This document shows positions 60,369-64,000 of a DNA stretch of 64,000 bases, one piece after another. The position numbers and the translations under genes are program-made. Under the pieces are notes generated by a model. It did no database searches, was not told the origin of the DNA, and saw only the letters and a list, made by a program, of their open reading frames with translations. How positions within the stretch are numbered: position 1 is the first letter of the stretch; each line of letters begins with the position of its first letter. Source of the DNA: Motacilla alba alba (Eukaryota; Chordata; Aves; Passeriformes; Motacillidae); NCBI RefSeq assembly GCF_015832195.1, contig NC_052045.1, forward strand, positions 2,046,001 through 2,110,000. The letters run 5' to 3'.

Positions 60369-62974
60369 TCGTGTGAGGTGGAAAGTGTGAAGGTATCAAA
60401 TATTTTAACTGCTAAAAGCTCTAGGGAGCTGGTGTTCCTAGGCAGGCTTTTTGTGTATCAATGAGTGCTTCAGACAAAGGAAAACCAGAATGGACAGGTT
60501 TAGCTTGGAGACTTGGAAATAATTATATTCCAACCAGTCTTAAGAAGGAACATAGAGAGTGTATTAACAATGGATCATGACATAGATTCTGGCACTTAGA
60601 TGTAACTGCTCATGTAAATTACCAGAAGCAGGTTTTGTGATCCTCTAAGTTTTGTACAGTCATTCACAGCTCATTAAACCTTCAGCAGTGCTGTCATTCA
60701 CTAAACACAAAGGTAGCTTGGGAACTGCATAATTGAAGTGTTTTAGGCAGACTGCTGTAGCTAAATTTCCAAACAGTAACCACTTTACCTGTGGTTCTGT
60801 GGAACAAGGAGCAGTGCAGATAATGAATTAGATCCCGGTGCACCCCAGAAGCTTTGGCCTTTTATTGAACCTGGTAGACCTTCCCAACGGTTGAGCCTTT
60901 GTTGTCAGAGTATTCTGGGTACTGAAACAACTGTGGTCCTGCTGTCCTGCTAATGCTCAGATTAAAATCATAAGTACATTATCAGAATGTGATATTGTGG
61001 TCACTTGGCAATGAAGATAAAAGCAGGTGAGTGCTGGGGGCCACTTAGTGACACACTGATAACATCTGAGCCTGGGCTCAAACACAGGGGGAATTTATAC
61101 TAGGGAACAACTTCGCTGTCAGAACAAAAAAACCCCCAATATTTAGATAATTTACTCTGTATCGAAGTCTTAATTAACCAAGAAAACGCCTTTATGTGTG
61201 GGATTGCCTGCTCCTTCTCAGCTGCCGACCCGTTTGCAGTGGGGAGCCTCGCCCTCCCGATCCCAAATGAGCATCAGCCCCATCACTGCCTCCTTGTCAG
61301 CCTGGCACCTTTCTTGGCAAAGAAGAATGGATGGCAGGACACCAGGTCCCTAACGAGGTGAGCAGTGGCCACAGAGAGCCCCAAAGCTCTGGGTCACGCT
61401 TTGGAGGGGTGTTAGCCCTGCACCTTCACACTGACCTGCTTCCTTTGTGCTTGTCTGACAGAAAATACAGATGTCATGTGTTTAATGAAACCCTCAGAGC
61501 AGCTGCCTTGACTTGTTCCAGGTTGCCTCACCCTCACTGTTTCCATAGTCCTTCACTACAGCTCTGACAAGTCTAGCTATGTTTTCAAGGACTTTCTCTC
61601 CCCATGCTGCCCTATTTCCTGGTCCCTTGGTTGCCAGTGCTGCATAAATATTAATTCAGTGGTAATCTCTCTTTTGGTTTGAACTAATTAGTTTTCTCTC
61701 CAAGTTCTCCCTAACACAGGTGCGTTTCTGGGAATCCCTTGCTGCAGTGGGATTCCTCCAGCATTCCCTTCTTCCATTCAGCACAGTGGAGGAGGCTGTC
61801 CCTTCCTGGGACACCTCTGTCACAAGCTGCCTGCTCCCAGGAAACGCCCGAGCTCTGGAGCTGGCACTGTGGGGCATCGATGCCTTTGCTCAGGTGGGCT
61901 GCAGCACAGCTCTCACATCCTATCACTACCCATTAAAAACCCCACAAAACACCCCCTGAGAGATGGGGACCCCGTGGTATGAAGCCCCAAGGAATCCGGG
62001 GCCACTCTGCAGGAGCTGCGTGAAATTTGTGATTCACTCCCTGATGGGAACAGAATTAGCGCTGCACGTAGAACAGTGTGAGGTTGCTACTTGCAAGGTC
62101 CAGACTAAAAATACTCTTTCTATATTAGTAGTTAGTGGCTGTGACCATTCTCTGGTGGCAGATGGAATAACAGGGTTTTTCCTTCTCTCAGGAAAACACA
62201 CATTTGTGTTCCTGAGCTTTCTGCCCTGACCTCCTCCCAGTCCCCTTGCAGCAGCTTCTGTGCTCACCTCCTGTGCAGTGAGGTGTCCCCAGGGTGACTT
62301 TGTCTCCCAGGTGATGGCTTTGCTTGGTTTTACCTGCCATGGTTGTGTAGTTAAAGCCCCTGAATTACCGAGTTCTCTGCCTGCTTCCCTGGACCCAAGG
62401 TGCTGCTGCTGCTCCAAAGGAGTTGTGCTCTCCCTGGTAGCATCAGCCTGAGGATGATCTGGAGCAGCTTGGCAGGAAACAAAGCAGGCTGGACAAAACT
62501 GCTTGTAACCATGAGTATTTGAGCTCTGAATGTCAGAGGCAGCAGCAGGGAAAGGGTGGGAGGGTGCAGCAGGAGCATCAGTGCCAAAAGCAAGGTGACA
62601 TTTCTCAGTGACAGCCCGTGGCGTGGGCAGCTGAAGCTTTCTGCAGCCATGGGGTCAGGCTCTGGAAAAAAACGAGTTAGGGGCTCCTGAAACAGAAATT
62701 CTTGTCCCTAAGGCATTCCACATCAATTCAGTATTCCTCTACTCGTGTTTTCTGGGATATATGTATTCCAAAATACTTCATCATGTTTGTAACAGCATTT
62801 TCAAAACTTTTTGGTGCTTGAACGAAGCAGGGCACGCTCCAGTGGTGCTGCTCTGTGCTTTAATTCTGCATTTAGTGCTAATGATAAAATCTTTCTTTCC
62901 TAGCTCAAAGCAGGTTTTTATATGTGTGAATGTTCTTGTTTTCCATTGCTAGTCAATGCAGTGTATTGTTTGCC

Positions 62975-63046
62975 TAATTAATGTAATTATTGCTAATTAT
63001 GTAATTACTGTAAATACGTGTAATCAGTGACTCTAATTTGTAATTA
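62975..63046. promoter_or_regulatory. Cluster of TAATTA homeodomain cores
   Basis: Five perfect TAATTA hexamers fall within 72 bp, starting at 62975, 62984, 62994, 63002 and 63041, plus further TAAT cores. The first four are spaced 9, 10 and 8 bp, close to one helical turn, so they would face the same side of the DNA. TAATTA is the core bound by many Hox/paired/LIM-type homeodomains. AT-richness raises the chance rate, but the spacing is notable. Regulatory function is inferred. Confidence 0.35.
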
Positions 63047-63586
63047 TAGAATTTTGATGTTTATTTGTGCAAAAGTGCTTACAAAACTTAGAAGAAAAAT
63101 TGGTCATATACAGCAGGTAATTTAAAAAAATTTGTAAGTACAAAATTGCACATTTTTTGCCAACCCCCAAAAAGAAATTAGTTCTCTTTATTTACTAATT
63201 GGGCATGCTTTTTTTTTTTAATAAAAGGTAATAATTACATTACAGAAGCCTAAAACTAATTTTCTCTCCTCTTATGTTATGGCTTAAATGAGTTAGCAAA
63301 ATATTGGATTAGTAGAGTGTAGGTGCCAAATTTAACCTGTAATTGCAGTAGCCACTTGAAGTGAAATTACAGCACAAAAATTCTAACCAAAAAAAGATAA
63401 AAATGCTTTTGCTAAACTCCCTTTCCTCCATCCCACTATAGGAAGTAGGTTATTTACAGAGAGCTGGCTATTGCTTTCAATGCAGACATAAAGCTTCTGC
63501 TAGGGAGAGTGTAATTACCCAGTGGAAAAAAAAAGTCAGATGGAAATTAGCTTCTTACCATCTGCATATCATGAAATACTTGGCCT

Positions 63587-63789
63587 ATTTGCATATTCTC
63601 AGTCCTCCTTCTTCCCCATCCATGGAAACCAGAGGAATTCCTGCAGCCTTAAAATTCTGCTCGGGTCTCTTTAAGGAGATCAGTAACTTTGGGTTTCGGT
63701 CCAATTTTTGTTTATTTTTATTATAGCTGTTGGTTGCTGATATTTATATCTTGTTTTGTCCAGAGAATCTGTTCTGGTGCTATGCAAAT
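63587..63789. promoter_or_regulatory. Pair of opposed POU octamers
   Basis: ATTTGCAT at 63587-63594 and ATGCAAAT at 63782-63789 are perfect octamers in opposite orientation, about 190 bp apart. A TGCATATCATG word lies just before the first. They sit in the AT-rich end of the window next to the homeodomain cluster. No TATA box or start site is evident, so enhancer-type use is more plausible than a promoter. Confidence 0.28.
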
Positions 63790-64000
63790 TGTTTGCTTTT
63801 TTTACTTGGTAACCAAACTGGAAGTTAAAGAAACCTAATCCAATCCATCCTCACTGCATTTTCCATTTCTAAGTAATAAGCAAGAAGATCTTGAAAATTC
63901 ATTTTAGGGAAAATTTATTAGGGTTTGCCAGGTAGAGAAAGGCCTCACAAAGTCAGGAGGGTTTGGGGCTTCAAAATGATGGATGGTGTGGGAGCATTTT

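Larger units (their letters stand above)
57971..64000. other. Candidate intron or downstream flank, right end
   Basis: Holds one phase-compatible exon-like segment (59929-60025), a C/A low-complexity tract (60327-60368), a GC-richer stretch (61.2-62.65 kb) with short overlapping open frames on both strands and no recognised protein, and an AT-rich end (62.9-64 kb) with homeodomain and octamer motifs. No polyadenylation-terminated last exon is clear, so the gene probably runs on beyond the window. Confidence 0.5.

Noticed and set aside
62034..62417. Minus-strand 127-codon open frame in the GC-richer stretch
   Set aside because: Several frames on both strands are open through the same stretch and no motif is recognisable; this follows from composition.

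Overview
This window looks like ordinary vertebrate, most probably avian (songbird-like), nuclear DNA. It is about 40% GC by eye, with large spacers, many short microsatellites and poly-T runs and no dense gene packing. There are no operons, rRNA, tRNA or CRISPR arrays. The best lineage clues are decayed fragments that read like CR1 LINEs, the dominant avian retrotransposon (about 36.1 kb and 10.5 kb, weaker at 27.6 kb). A minus-strand block at 16.7-17.1 kb has an LTR-like order of octamer, TATA box, AATAAA and A-rich tail. No Alu-, B1- or L1-like sequence was noticed. The species call is an inference.

No complete gene is visible. The best reading is that much of the window is the interior of one large plus-strand gene with tiny exons and long introns. 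Three short open segments have good splice sites and compatible reading phases: 40693-40762, 44104-44172 and 57899-57970. Two upstream segments, 4478-4507 (30 nt) and 14690-14785 (96 nt), share the phase needed to join the first of these. I could not recognise the protein from the peptides, so no gene symbol is given. Further splice-flanked segments (12755-12862, 29512-29682, 31331-31424, 32887-32991, 48209-48331, 59929-60025) are weaker. Some fit the phase chain and some cannot.

Layout: 1-4477 is spacer with a G/T-rich G-quadruplex-like tract and a 16-bp palindrome. 4478-14785 holds two candidate exons, a CR1 remnant and a 22-bp tandem repeat. 14786-40692 is a 26-kb candidate intron with an LTR-like block, a second 22-bp tandem repeat, a double hairpin, a palindrome/octamer cluster, a 320-bp pyrimidine-only TTTCC array and a CR1 tail. 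40693-57970 holds the three best exons. 57971-64000 is an intron or flank ending in AT-rich DNA with a phased cluster of TAATTA homeodomain cores and two octamers.

The long open frames over the TTTCC array are repeat artefacts, and most other open frames here are chance. I found no convincing undescribed system. The items most worth checking are the exon chain, the possible poison exon at 32887-32991, and three compact regulatory-looking or structure-forming sites (30278-30318, 32641-32685, 62975-63046).
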